A stretch of 27,206 nucleotides of DNA from Chara braunii (GCA_003427395.1 BFEA01000503.1:525544-552749); one strand, 5' to 3'; counted from the stretch's first letter, positions 18,147-27,099 are shown. Translations and numbers: made by a program. Notes: generated from the sequence alone by a model not told the origin.

Positions 18147-18179
18147 AATTCGACATATGATACCCTAGGCCCTTGGATT

Positions 18180-18268
18180 TCATCACCTGGGCCTATGGGA
18201 GGATCTCAAACCAAGGGCGAGAAGCACACGGTTGTCAGGTGTGCTCGCCATTGAACCACTACACGTCC
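18180..18268 (-). mobile_element. tRNA-derived SINE-like element, convergent with the one at 18050
   Basis: On the minus strand an A-box-like TAGTGGTTCAATGG (plus 18248-18261) and a very good B-box GGTTTGAGATCC (plus 18201-18212) lie at tRNA spacing. The two SINE-like heads point toward each other and share the ccttggatttca(c/t)cacctgg segment between them. Confidence 0.6.
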
Positions 18269-18811
18269 ACGCATCGTTTTTTGGATGCACGACCCCTAAA
18301 ATACCGAATTGTCACGGGAAAGGGCCCACATTGTACTGCCAGCCTTTTTGGTCCACTAGGCCGAGCCTTTTCGTGGCACTGCATTAACCTGTGCCTTCTC
18401 ATGGGTGGCTGGGATGGAAACTGGTGGTTTAAACCACGGGAACCTTTAATTCCTGTAATCTTTTGCAACCCTGGAAGGCGTGGTATGGCTGTGATTGTCA
18501 GAACTGCAGCAGTCTGGGCTCTATCTCTTTTCCTGTGTGATAACTAATTTGCATTTGCTACATGGCCTTTATTGTTCATTGAAGTAGGGGAGGTTCTGGT
18601 GGTTTAGAAGATGGCATGGTTCAGGAGTGGAGATGATGCAGGTGCATGCTGGCCGCATACAGAGGGAATACGATTATTGAGAAATTGTTGCAATGACGAT
18701 CTGGATCACAAAATGCACTTCCGACACACGTGGTTAACGGGGTACCCCCAGTTTCAGCTCCTGAGTAACAGGTCCAAAACTGAAATTAGAATTTGGGGGT
18801 GAAATTTTATG

Positions 18812-18834
18812 TTTTTTTTTTTTTTTTTTTTTTN
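18812..18834 (+). repeat. Poly-T run ending in an ambiguous base
   Basis: A run of about 22 T followed by an N at 18834, probably an unresolved homopolymer length. Confidence 0.9.
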
Positions 18835-19499
18835 TCCTGTTTTTGTCTTACGTCAAGGTTGTGTACCAAATTTCGTCTCGTTTGGAGCATTGGAATTTCC
18901 TCTGATAAGACCATTTCCAAAACCGCTGAAAATTCTGAAGATTCGCTGAATCAAAAATGGCATTCAAGTCCACTTTTGCGTTACTGTTTCACCCTGTTTT
19001 TATTTATTTTTTTCGTTTTTTTTTTTAATGGTTTGTTAATATGGTGTGCACTCTATGGAATGATGCCTTTCTTGGTTAAAAAGGGCTTCTGGTTTTCTTA
19101 TAAATAGCATTAAAAAAACGCTGAAATTTTAGGTCTCCGTTAACCGCCTCTCGCTTACTTACAGCTAGCTGTTGAATGTCCTTTGATTTCCCATCCCGTT
19201 TCTTAAAGGTCTGGTTTGAAATTTTGGTGCAGCTCTATTGCAGAGAGAGAGAGAGCTGTTCAAAATTTTGGTTCTCGTGATGGATTGTTCTCAATGTCAC
19301 AGGGGTCGCAGGGAATCCCTTGAATCCTTATTTACTTCTTTTTTTTTCAAAAAAAATGGCAACTGCCTTGACGTATCATAGTCGAACTGACCAGCACTAA
19401 GTAATTTTAGAGTTTGGCGCTAAGTAAGTCAGAGCTACTTATCCCATCAGGATTCACCGATTCGGACTCCGTTTATCAACAGTGCACGAGGACGCTGGC

Positions 19500-19555
19500 T
19501 AGTTCGGAATATGCACGACAATGGAGCAAGAGGTGTACCATTGAGCCACGTAGGC
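19500..19555 (-). mobile_element. Weak tRNA-like head
   Basis: On the minus strand GTGGCTCAATGGTACACC (plus 19532-19549) resembles a tRNA D-arm and shares TGGTACACC with the SINE at 3281-3460. The expected B-box position holds only a poor match (attccgaacta). Confidence 0.3.
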
Positions 19556-19599
19556 ATGGTGATCCCTTTATATTTATTTTAATTGTTTTTGGGGGCTTC

Positions 19600-19676
19600 C
19601 AAGGGTTTTGAACCTGTGATCTTCAGGTTATCAGCCATCACACGGCAAATGCTATTAACCGGAGCTATTCCAGGCA
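19600..19676 (-). mobile_element. tRNA-like SINE head
   Basis: On the minus strand: D-arm TAGCTCCGGTTAATAGC (plus 19651-19667), an anticodon-loop-like CTGATAA, and B-box GGTTCAAAACC (plus 19604-19614). The loop resembles tRNA-Ile(GAT), but the acceptor stem does not pair, so this is a retroposon head, not a tRNA gene. Its 5' end is part of the foldback at 19656-19802. Confidence 0.55.
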
Positions 19677-19802
19677 TTCACTGCTGACATAGCGACGTGG
19701 TACAAACCTCTGAAGAAGGCTCAACGCATCGGGAGCCCCAAGTCTTCAGAACACAATAACAGCTGCTATGTCAGCGGTGAATGCTTGGAATAGCTCCAGT
19801 TC
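19656..19802. repeat. Inverted repeat of two tRNA-like ends
   Basis: The arms gagctattccaggcattcac...gacatagc (19662-19693) and its complement (19765-19796) match at all but about two of 32 positions, around a 70-bp spacer. Each arm carries the same tRNA-like start, so the palindrome may be two copies of one retroposon 5' end in head-to-head order. Confidence 0.65.
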
Positions 19803-20099
19803 GAGGATATGGTAAGGAGATGAACCTGACAGTTCATCTTGATACCAATCCGCAACGAATGAGAGATGGTTAATGGAAGGCCCAAAAAACGGGGTTTTTT
19901 GCCGCATCACCACAAGCAATGTCGTAAAAAAATTCAGGAACAAACAATGCAGGCTCATAATACGAACATAAAAAAAAAAAAAAAAAAACACGAAAAGAAA
20001 ACCCAAAAGCACATATTGTAGTATTGTGGGGACCAACCACAGGGGTCATTCCACGTGAATGCCACATGGCAAGGAGTAGCCCTTAAGCCCCCTGAATAA

Positions 20100-20340
20100 G
20101 AATGTTTCTATATTTGTAAAATGTTGATAAAACAAAAAGGCAATGCCAGATCCCTCTCACATAGGGGCAGGGGCCTCTAAGAGAACCCAGGACCCTACCA
20201 AGAACGACTGGGGGGGGCAAGCCAACTATCTCATCTGGTGAGCACCAAGCACGCGGCAGGCGGCCGTGAGGAACTGAACCCATGACCTCCTGAATGCCAC
20301 TTGCGTGCGGAACCGACTGAGCTAGGCTGCTGACCCCCAC
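20100..20340 (-). mobile_element. tRNA-derived SINE-like element
   Basis: On the minus strand: A-box TAGCTCAGTCGG (plus 20313-20324) and B-box-like GGGTTCAGTTC (plus 20271-20281), then about 160 bp of unrelated body. The ends carry a 10-bp inverted match (gaatgtttct / agaaacattc). There is no poly(A) tail. Confidence 0.65.
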
Positions 20341-20765
20341 CAGAAACATTCCTCTCATTGGAATGTGTCTAATCGTTGTCCCATTAGATTGGCGGCATTG
20401 GCCAGTACAAAACTTTGCTCAATGTCAGCACAAGTGATGTCAGGCACCTTGACACGAAAGCTGTCCACATTCCTCTTCTTTTGTCCTTTCCTGTCTCCTT
20501 TCACATGGGGAGAGGGTGGTGGTGATAAGGAGTCATTTTCAAGTATTGCAATTCACGGGACGCTTGTTGCTGTTGCAATCGGGTATCCCCTCCCCCCCCC
20601 CCCCCCACACACACACCAGTGGGACAGAGTCTCAGCAGTGCATAAACCAGATATTCTCAAGAGGGCTCCGTTTTTTTTTGTCTGTACAGACAACCCAGAT
20701 GCTCAACAGGGGGCGAACGTCTAGGCTGGCAGCCTAGAAATAGACTTAAGATCAAGTTTGGACTT

Positions 20766-20803
20766 CTTCTTCTTCTTCCTCTTCTTTTTCTTTTTCTTTT
20801 TTA
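20766..20803 (-). repeat. A/G-rich tail of the U6 retrocopy
   Basis: On the minus strand an AAATAAAAAAG/GAAGAAG-type tail directly follows the U6 3' end, in place of the T run that ends true U6 genes. Confidence 0.7.
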
Positions 20804-20899
20804 TTTGGACCATTTCTCAATTTATGTGTGTCAGGCTTGTGCAGAGGCCATGCTAATCTTCTCTGTATCATTCCAATTTTAGTGGATGTCGAGAAAGAC
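20804..20899 (-). pseudogene. Near full-length U6 snRNA retrocopy (copy C)
   Basis: On the minus strand it starts gtctttctcgacatccac, then taaaattggaatgatacaga, gaagattagcatggcctctg and ends aaattgagaaatggtccaaa. It covers all of plant U6 (about 96 nt). The ACAGAGA box and AGC triad are intact; substitutions lie in the 5' stem and in the ISL region (ctctgcacaagcctgac). The A-rich 3' tail, and the lack of a visible TATA or USE element upstream, argue for a retroposed pseudogene within the CIP7-like intron. Confidence 0.9.
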
Positions 20900-21297
20900 T
20901 ACGTCAGCTTCTTTTGTGTTAGTGGTTTTGTTCAATTTGTTTTGGGGCGGGGCAGCATGCACGTCAGCAGATTTGTTTAGGGCTGAGCTTTAGAACCAGC
21001 AAAAACTCAGGAGGACAAGTCTGTTTGTCTTGTAGTTTTTTGAACTTCTTTCAGCAGATTCTTCTGGGCCTGCTGCCTGGCACATCAGGCAGGGTGGTCA
21101 GGTCCAAACCTGGTCCTGCCTATTGGAGGGTTGTCCAAGCCTGGTATCAGGCCAACGCCAACGACACCTTCGTTGGCCTGGCCGAAAAACAGGATCCCTT
21201 TAGACTGCCTGGAGGGGGCCTGAAGAGAGGGCTAGGTGGGTGCCAACATTTCCTTAGGTTGGCTGGGTGGGTGTCCGTCACCCGTGTGTGTGCGTGC

Positions 21298-21300
<3 letters not shown>

Positions 21301-21357
<57 letters not shown>

Positions 21358-21358
21358 N

Positions 21359-21439
<81 letters not shown>
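21301..21439 (+). repeat. (GA)n microsatellite
   Basis: 139 bp of AG dinucleotides with one N at 21358. The true length is uncertain. The Arg-Glu frames across it are artefacts. Confidence 0.95.
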
Positions 21440-21442
<3 letters not shown>

Positions 21443-22867
21443 TAGTGGGGTGGTTAGTCGAGTGTTTCCATGAAGTGCGCTGACTAGCTCACCAGGCCAG
21501 TGGGCTGGACCTTGGAGTGGGTCCAGCCTACCCTTACATGGTCTGGTTCAGGCCCAAACAAAATTTTGCTTATGAAATGCTAGCCTGAACAAACTTGATG
21601 GCTTGAGTTTTTTTGTTGTGGAAACACAGGCCCAAATGAATCTGCTGACGGGAGTTCTTTTGGCCTTTCGAAACTTCTCGCCCATGTGACTGCAGTTTCC
21701 CCTTTTTCTAATTTGGGAATACTGTCAATAAGCCCCCAAATTTTGACTGATTTGATCTCAAGTCCCCGGAGGCGCCCTCCATTCCAGAAAGGCCTTTGCA
21801 GTGGCCAGTACACAGTGGGACTCGTAGGAGGACCTGTTTGACAATTCAGGGGGTTCTACTGGGGGTATATTTACAATTTATCGACGAAAAACCAAGGCTT
21901 TTGATGGATTTAATACCGAACCGCTCAATTGGGTACTTATTGCAAAATGAGCGAACATTTGGGGTTTAGTGACCGTTCTCCCTTTTGTTTTCACCGCTTT
22001 TGAATAGAAAACACAGTTCGATGTCATGACAATTATGATGCCACGCACCCTGGCCATGAGGGGGAAAAGAAAAAAGATGCCACGAACCCTTAGGAGCCTC
22101 GTGGCTGCCGAGCCTTGTGCTCAACCCTGTGGGCCCAGTGCTGGAGATCGAAGAGGGAAGGCCCCTCGGATCCCTACCCTCATGCTCGGTAATCACGATC
22201 CTACTCACAGAGAGAGCCAGGTTCACTGTTACATAGGATGAACAAGGCCCCAGTGGTGTCTACCCCTAACTTTGCAACTTCCTGACCAATTTCTTTTCTT
22301 TGCTACTTCGGTGGCACATGAAGGCTGCACAATGGCCAGAGTGTCGATGTCCAACCTCCTGATCTGTCAGTGATGATCTAGAATAATGATTTACTTCCAA
22401 GTGTTTCATTGATGCTTGTTTGACTTTTTGTCAGGATATGGTGGAAGTTCGGTCGTTGGTCATGTGGCAGAATCTAGAGGAGCACCCCAAAGCCTGATTT
22501 AAAATGCCCGAACATTTGTATAATTACTAATTTAGTAATTTACTAATTTTTAATGTGCACAATGTTATGTATGGACTTATCCAGATGTAGGAGGCTTCTC
22601 ATCGTGGCCACATGTTTGCCTAACTGTGGTGGACGCTTTTTTTTGTCTTTTTTTTTTGATGTGCAGTTAGTTGTTCATTTTCGAGAAAGAAAGAGCTATG
22701 AAAGTAGCGCACTGCTCTGTATAGAAAACATGTATTTTGACCTTTTTTTTTTTTTTTTTTTCATGTAGTTTGACCTTTTATTTGGCAGGCAGGCCTCGAA
22801 AGAGTGTTGGGCCTTGTGGGTGACCGAGTGTGAAGGGTCCCGCAATCCTCAATTAGTCCGTAAACCG

Positions 22868-23113
22868 CATGTACACCACTGAGGCAAAGTTTAGAAGTCG
22901 AAACGAGTCATTCCGAAAAGTTAGGGGACTCAACCCAGAGCCTCCTGAGGGTGGGCCGGAATTTTCTTTAGTCCCACATAGCGCCAGTGCCCATCCTAAG
23001 GTGTGGTACAATTTTCTTTTTCCGCCTGCCCCCAGGCCCGCCCTGGGCCCAGTCCCCTAATGTTTAGGTAGGACTCATTTTGACTTGTATAGTTTGCCTG
23101 GGAGGTGTACTTG
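22868..23113. repeat. 246-bp foldback (MITE-like)
   Basis: The 63-bp left arm (22868-22930, with tgtacaccactgaggcaaag and ttaggggact) is complementary to the 63-bp right arm (23051-23113, agtcccctaa ... gtttgcctgggaggtgtac) with about 75 percent pairing. The 120-bp centre is not paired. It is unrelated to the 111-bp family. Confidence 0.7.
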
Positions 23114-23282
23114 TGGTTCAAGTATGCGGAGTCCATAGGTGTAACGCATTGCCTATGAGGTGTCTGAAAACAGCAGCCATTGATACATCTAGGCACAACA
23201 GAGTCTTGGAAACTTCTGTTGAGACACAAAACTTCTTTAAGAAAAATCTTTTTTGAAGTTTTTTCTGTATGATGGAACACGC

Positions 23283-23345
23283 GCTGGATATTGAACTGAT
23301 CGGAACAGATACTACACTTCATCTTAGCCATAAGGCCGAGAAAGT
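23283..23345 (-). pseudogene. U2 snRNA-derived fragment (copy G), 5' about 60 nt
   Basis: On the minus strand: ctttctcggccttatggcta, agatgaagtgtagtatctgt, tccgatcagttcaatatc. It matches the 5' third of U2; the branch-site-pairing GTAGTA is intact. It is truncated before the stem IIb/Sm region. It lies in the large CIP7-like intron. Confidence 0.85.
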
Positions 23346-23639
23346 AAGTTAGGAAGCTGTTTTTATTTGAGTAATTACACCTATTCCGGATGAATCAAAT
23401 CATATTTGAACTGGAAGAAAGAAGGAAAATCGGAGATGTGCATCCACGACCGAAAAACCATGGAGTCGAGGTAGGGCCTAAGGAAGTAGTGGTAATTAAT
23501 AAAAGGGAAGGGAAATGTTTAGAAAATGTGGGAATGTAATGACCTGCCAAAACACAGACGGAGAACACGGCTGATTTCCCAGTTTTGCCGCTGGAATGTA
23601 TGCCTTGCTGAGATTCCTGGGTTCTGCTGAGTTTTCTAT

Positions 23640-23770
23640 GTCTGTGTGTGAGTGAGTGCTTGCTGGCCCGTGTGCCTGTCTGAGTGCACGTCTGCCTTTG
23701 TGTGTGTGTGTGGCCCTACAAGGCACTTGTGTGTTGTCTGCCTGAGTGTGTGTGTGGCCCGACAGGTCGG
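23640..23770 (+). repeat. TGTG-rich simple sequence
   Basis: Imperfect GT/TGTGTG tracts including two gtgtgtgtgtggccc segments (about 23701 and 23748). Confidence 0.6.
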
Positions 23771-23807
23771 AGTCGGCGGTCGGCAGGTATGCAACCCTGG
23801 TGCTTGG

Positions 23808-23935
23808 TGGAAATTCGGATCAGGAACTAGAGGCTCAGATGGACTGGTGGTTGAACTGTCTTTTGTTTTTGGCACGAGGTTGAAATCCGGATAGGAGAAA
23901 AGAGGCTCGGATGGAATGGTGGTGCAACTGTTTTG
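23808..23935 (+). mobile_element. tRNA-like tandem pair
   Basis: Two similar 55-60 bp segments in tandem: gaaattcggat...agaggctcagatgg, and gaaatccggat...agaggctcggatgg. Between them an A-box-like ggctcagatgg and B-box GGTTGAAATCC (23878-23888) have tRNA-like spacing. A further partial copy (agaggctcgga.gaactggtggtt) lies at 24473. Probably SINE remnants. Confidence 0.5.
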
Positions 23936-24025
23936 CTATTTATTTACCAGAATCAGCTTGATTATGTAAGGGAATAAATTTTGTTTTCTCATGAGAGTGC
24001 ATGGGAATTCTCGCACTTTTGACAG

Positions 24026-24173
24026 GTTTGTGCGGTTTGTGCTCAACCCGGAGATATTGGAGAGAGTCGTGGGGATGAATGAAGAGGTATTGCGGCTTGA
24101 GGAAGCAATCAAAGGACTCTCCAGTGGAGCAGAAGAGTATGCCGGTGAAGAGGATCAATCGGAAAGACAAACG
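24026..24173 (+). CDS. CIP7-like protein, exon 2 of 3 seen
   Basis: The exon follows acceptor cttttgacag and ends ACG|GTGGGT. It supplies the third base of the Arg codon left open by 16631 and reads FVRFVLNPEILERVVGM, NEEVLRLEEAIKGLSSG and an acidic tail EEYAGEEDQSERQT. Joined to the previous exon it gives WFTKKTMER-FVRFVLNPEILER, matching the CIP7 family hallmark [21 protein letters not shown]; the following heptad-like E..L.LE.AI fits the family's coiled-coil-like segment. The exon is 148 nt and ends in phase 0, compatible with the exon at 26766. Confidence 0.85.
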
Positions 24174-24514
24174 GTGGGTATGTGCTACCAAAGGTGATGA
24201 GGGTTGCACTTTTAGTTTGGAGTGGAAATTGCTGCTCAGGTCATATGTACTTCAGCCCAGGACGATGCGAAACCTAGTCCCTGTATTAGTCAATTCCTCA
24301 AAGCACCAGTGCGTTTCCCAGCCATTTTTCTCCGACGCGGCTGCATATACCCTGCAACTTTTGGGAGTCGGCTTCTGATGTAAAATGGCTGGGGGCCAGC
24401 CCAAAAGGAGGCCCATGCCACTTTTGGGGTCATTTGTTTTGGCTCTCAGGGCGTTTCGAGCCTCTTGAAAAAGAGGCTCGGAAGAACTGGTGGTTCAAGC
24501 TCATCATGGAAAGG

Positions 24515-24630
24515 CCTACTGTCTTCCCCCGAACACAACGCAGTCGAATTTTCACTGAATGGGACCGTAAAGCTAGCCTGTATACATTCATAATCAGGGC
24601 GCGTTGTGTTCGGGGGAAGACGGTAGTAGG
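24515..24630. repeat. 116-bp MITE-like foldback (family A relative)
   Basis: The arms gtcttcccccgaacacaacgc (24521 on) and its exact complement gcgttgtgttcgggggaagac are about 21 bp perfect, extended by ctact/agtag at the ends. End motif CTACYGTCTTC..CCGAA...AACGC is shared with 24751-24861 and 3487-3631. Confidence 0.75.
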
Positions 24631-24750
24631 AAGAGGGTCCGAGCTTACCTGTTGCAGAAACTGAATCTCTCTACCCTGATATGTGCCATCAGCTGGAGGC
24701 ATTTAGCTAAAGCCTTCGAGTCACAAGGTTCGCATATTGTGAAGGGTTGG

Positions 24751-24861
24751 CTACCATCTTCACCTGAATAGAACACCGAGTCATTATAGCCGTATTTGGT
24801 GCAATTTTCAGTTCAGATACGGTTGTAATGACCGGGCGTTCTATTCGTGTGAAGACGGTAG
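24751..24861. repeat. 111-bp MITE-like foldback (family A, copy 2)
   Basis: Arms of 45 bp: ctaccatcttcacctgaata...gtcattatagccgtat and its near complement atacggttgtaatgac...cgtgtgaagacggtag. Same length and layout as 2845-2955. It lies about 120 bp from the related 24515-24630 element. Confidence 0.75.
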
Positions 24862-26056
24862 TAGGGGTGGTCAAATTTTAACATGGGTGCGTTGCAAGCT
24901 TGGCTTGTTTCTCTAAGGGTTCATGTGGATTGATTGGCAAACACAGGGCCATGAAACCCATCATGCAGGGCCTCCCTCCAAGGCAGAAGTCATCTCATAC
25001 TTCCTCCTGACTGTGAAGGGGACAACACACCTCAAGTTGGCTACCCAAGCTTCAGAGAGACGACTTGATATACCAGTCAGTGCTCACCCTTGTGCCCAAA
25101 GAGTTCTGGTCTCAATGTGAATTGGATGAGCTGCGGGCCTGTAGTTCTGACGTGTGCAATTTGCTCGTTCCGTCACATATTGGGCAAATGGAGTCAGTGA
25201 CATATATGACGCTTTCATGGTTTCGCTTGCCATGGACAGCGACTCGTCGCACTTGTAGGGGTGCTTAGTCAGGTCATATAACTGAGTCTGTGGTGTCTTT
25301 CATCTCCTATAACTTATGTGGTGTGGCAGCACTATGAGTTGAGCAATACCTGTGTCTGTCCGCGTTTCTCTGTGGACCGACGTCTACGTTGGGGAGTGCT
25401 GACCTGCTAAGCTTGTCAGCCAACTCCAAAATCAATATTACATGGACATGCTTGATCCCCGAAATTAGGCGCACTGAGGTTCTGCTTCGTATGGGCGTCT
25501 AGCGGCAGCCTCATGGGTTGTCTCTTTGCTGTAACACTGTTCAGGGGCCTAAGGGAGACAGCCCATTGGTGCAGTTTTTGTGCTTGCAGAGCGCGAACGT
25601 GGTTGGGTTGATCCTAAGAGCCAGACCCCACTGGGTCTATGACCTTGGTTGTAGAACTGGCCAGGGTCATGCTAGCGTATCACAAACATTGCAGCAGTGG
25701 GAGCTGACCCTAACCCAGCACAGATGTAAGCAGCAGTGCAGCATTAATGTGTGGCGGCCCTTAACACTGTTCCCTTGGTAATGCTGCGCTGAAAAGGCCA
25801 CCCTTGTGTACAGACCACGTTCTCCTTCTCCACCAGGGCTAGGAGTCCATTTTGCTTTCTTTTTCCTTCTGCACCATTCGGTTATCTGCATTTCATTACA
25901 CTCGTTCTTTCTTTTGTGCTTTTTTCTTCTGCGAAGCCGCAACAGGTCATGTAGTTGGCATATGATCCTCTTGTACGGTGGAGGGGTTTTTTAACTTGTT
26001 TATTTTATTTTATTTATTTATTTTTAGCAATGGAGCAGGCGCAATCTATTGGTTAG

Positions 26057-26341
26057 GGCCAGCACCTGCTGGACACCAAGCCCAGTGGCCCTTCAGAATT
26101 ACAGGAAAGACGAGTGTGTGATGACTCACCACCAAGCCATTCATCATTCATGGACCAGACACCATTGATTGCTCCTGTGGACAGGAGGATATAATGCTCG
26201 GGGCAGCACCTGCTGGACACCAAGTCCAGTGGCCCTTCAGGATTACAGGAAAAACGAGTGTGTGATGACTCACCACCAAGCCATTCATCAATCATAGACC
26301 AGACACCATTGATTGCTCCTGTGCACAGGAGGATATAATGC
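26057..26341. repeat. Tandem repeat, two 144-bp units
   Basis: cagcacctgctggacaccaa begins each unit (26060 and 26204) and ggatataatgct ends each; the units are about 95 percent identical. The minus strand is open through both (80 codons), but no known domain is seen; within the CIP7-like intron it is treated as a repeat. Confidence 0.85.
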
Positions 26342-26380
26342 TGGTTTTTGGATCAACCACTCCGAGACCAAAACCGATTC

Positions 26381-26433
26381 CATTCTGTGTTTCCTTTCTG
26401 TGTTTCCATTCTGTGATTCCATTCTGTGTTTCC
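26381..26433 (+). repeat. 13-bp minisatellite, four units
   Basis: attctgtgtttcc and variants repeat four times in tandem (26381-26433). Confidence 0.75.
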
Positions 26434-26765
26434 TTACTCTTCCGAACTCGCATTCACCCTCCCTCCCCCCCCGTCATCCCACAGTTGGCTGTGAGCTTTC
26501 TGCTTGCCTTGCAAATGCTACTGTCTGCATGTATCCCAGTATGGTGCAGCAATATTCACACGGCTGCAATCTTCTACTTGTCTTCCAAGCCCGTCGTAAT
26601 TCCGCTTCACCCCACTATAACGGAGCCATGTATTCATAATTTCATAGCCAAGATCTTCCACATTTCTGCTGGTCTCTTCTTTTATTCCCCCCCCCACCCT
26701 TACAAAAGCCTTCCTGTGCTGTCTCTTTGACGGTTGCTCCCCCCTGGGCTGACTGTCTGCTGCAG

Positions 26766-26839
26766 ATTGGTGTTGACTTGTCAAGCAATCAAGAAGGACA
26801 CGATGCTTCACCGAACTTTCTGCATAAGTTGTCTGACAG
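26766..26839 (+). CDS. CIP7-like protein, exon 3 of 3 seen
   Basis: A 74-nt segment lies between a strong acceptor (pyrimidine-rich, ending gtctgctgcag) and donor GACAG|GTACTT. It is open in phase 0, reading IGVDLSSNQEGHDASPNF, LHKLSDR, and leaves the last codon incomplete after two bases. The entering phase equals the exit phase of 24173. The NFLHKLSD-R end resembles the KELL.A.D.RL segment that follows the linker in CIP7 relatives, though the match is short. The gene must continue beyond the window. Confidence 0.55.
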
Positions 26840-26983
26840 GTACTTCTTGTCTTTCATCGACCACAAATTCATGGGTGATGTGAATAGGATCTACACTTTC
26901 TAAAGCCTGCTATAATTGAAGCTATTCAGTTTTGTGCATGATACGGTTTTTCCATGCATGCGGTTCATCGCATGCCCTGCATA

Positions 26984-27012
26984 GCGCATGCGCACACGTG
27001 CACGTGCATATG
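26984..27012. promoter_or_regulatory. Alternating purine-pyrimidine tract with two CACGTG motifs
   Basis: 29 bases strictly alternate purine and pyrimidine (gcgcatgcgcacacgtg... to catatg), which favours Z-DNA. It includes CACGTG at 26995-27000 and again at 27001-27006, two adjacent G-box cores. It lies within a presumed intron of the CIP7-like gene, so a regulatory role is speculative. Confidence 0.4.
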
Positions 27013-27099
27013 ATGCGGCGCAATTACGAATTAAGAAAAATTAAAAATATTCAAAAGGGTAGGCTGTGGTAACCAAATGTGTGCCTCCCTTTGGAAAAT

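Larger units (their letters stand above)
16632..24025 (+). other. Intron of the CIP7-like gene, about 7.4 kb
   Basis: The intron begins GTATGC and ends cgcacttttgacag. Both exons break an Arg codon after its second base, so the joined reading is continuous (TMER then FVRFV). The intron is filled with SINE-like, U6, U2, MITE-like and microsatellite sequence listed separately; nothing between suggests another CIP7 exon. Confidence 0.75.
24174..26765 (+). other. Intron of the CIP7-like gene, about 2.6 kb
   Basis: It begins GTGGGT and ends ctgactgtctgctgcag, with phase 0 on both sides. It contains two related foldbacks, a 144-bp tandem repeat and a 13-bp minisatellite. The weak open frames at 24923-25268 show no domain and are not called. 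An undetected small exon cannot be excluded. Confidence 0.6.

Noticed and set aside
19600-19676. Intact tRNA-Ile gene
   Set aside because: The D-arm and T-loop look right, but the acceptor stem does not pair and the arms have mismatches.
20804-20899. Functional U6 snRNA gene
   Set aside because: There is no T-run terminator, no visible plant USE/TATA upstream, and an A-rich tail follows; a retrocopy is more likely.
21025-21483. Arg-Glu repeat protein
   Set aside because: It is the translated GA microsatellite with an ambiguous base inside.
24923-25268. Exons or retroelement gag between the second and third CIP7-like exons
   Set aside because: The open frames are short, lack recognisable motifs and do not sit between phase-compatible splice sites.
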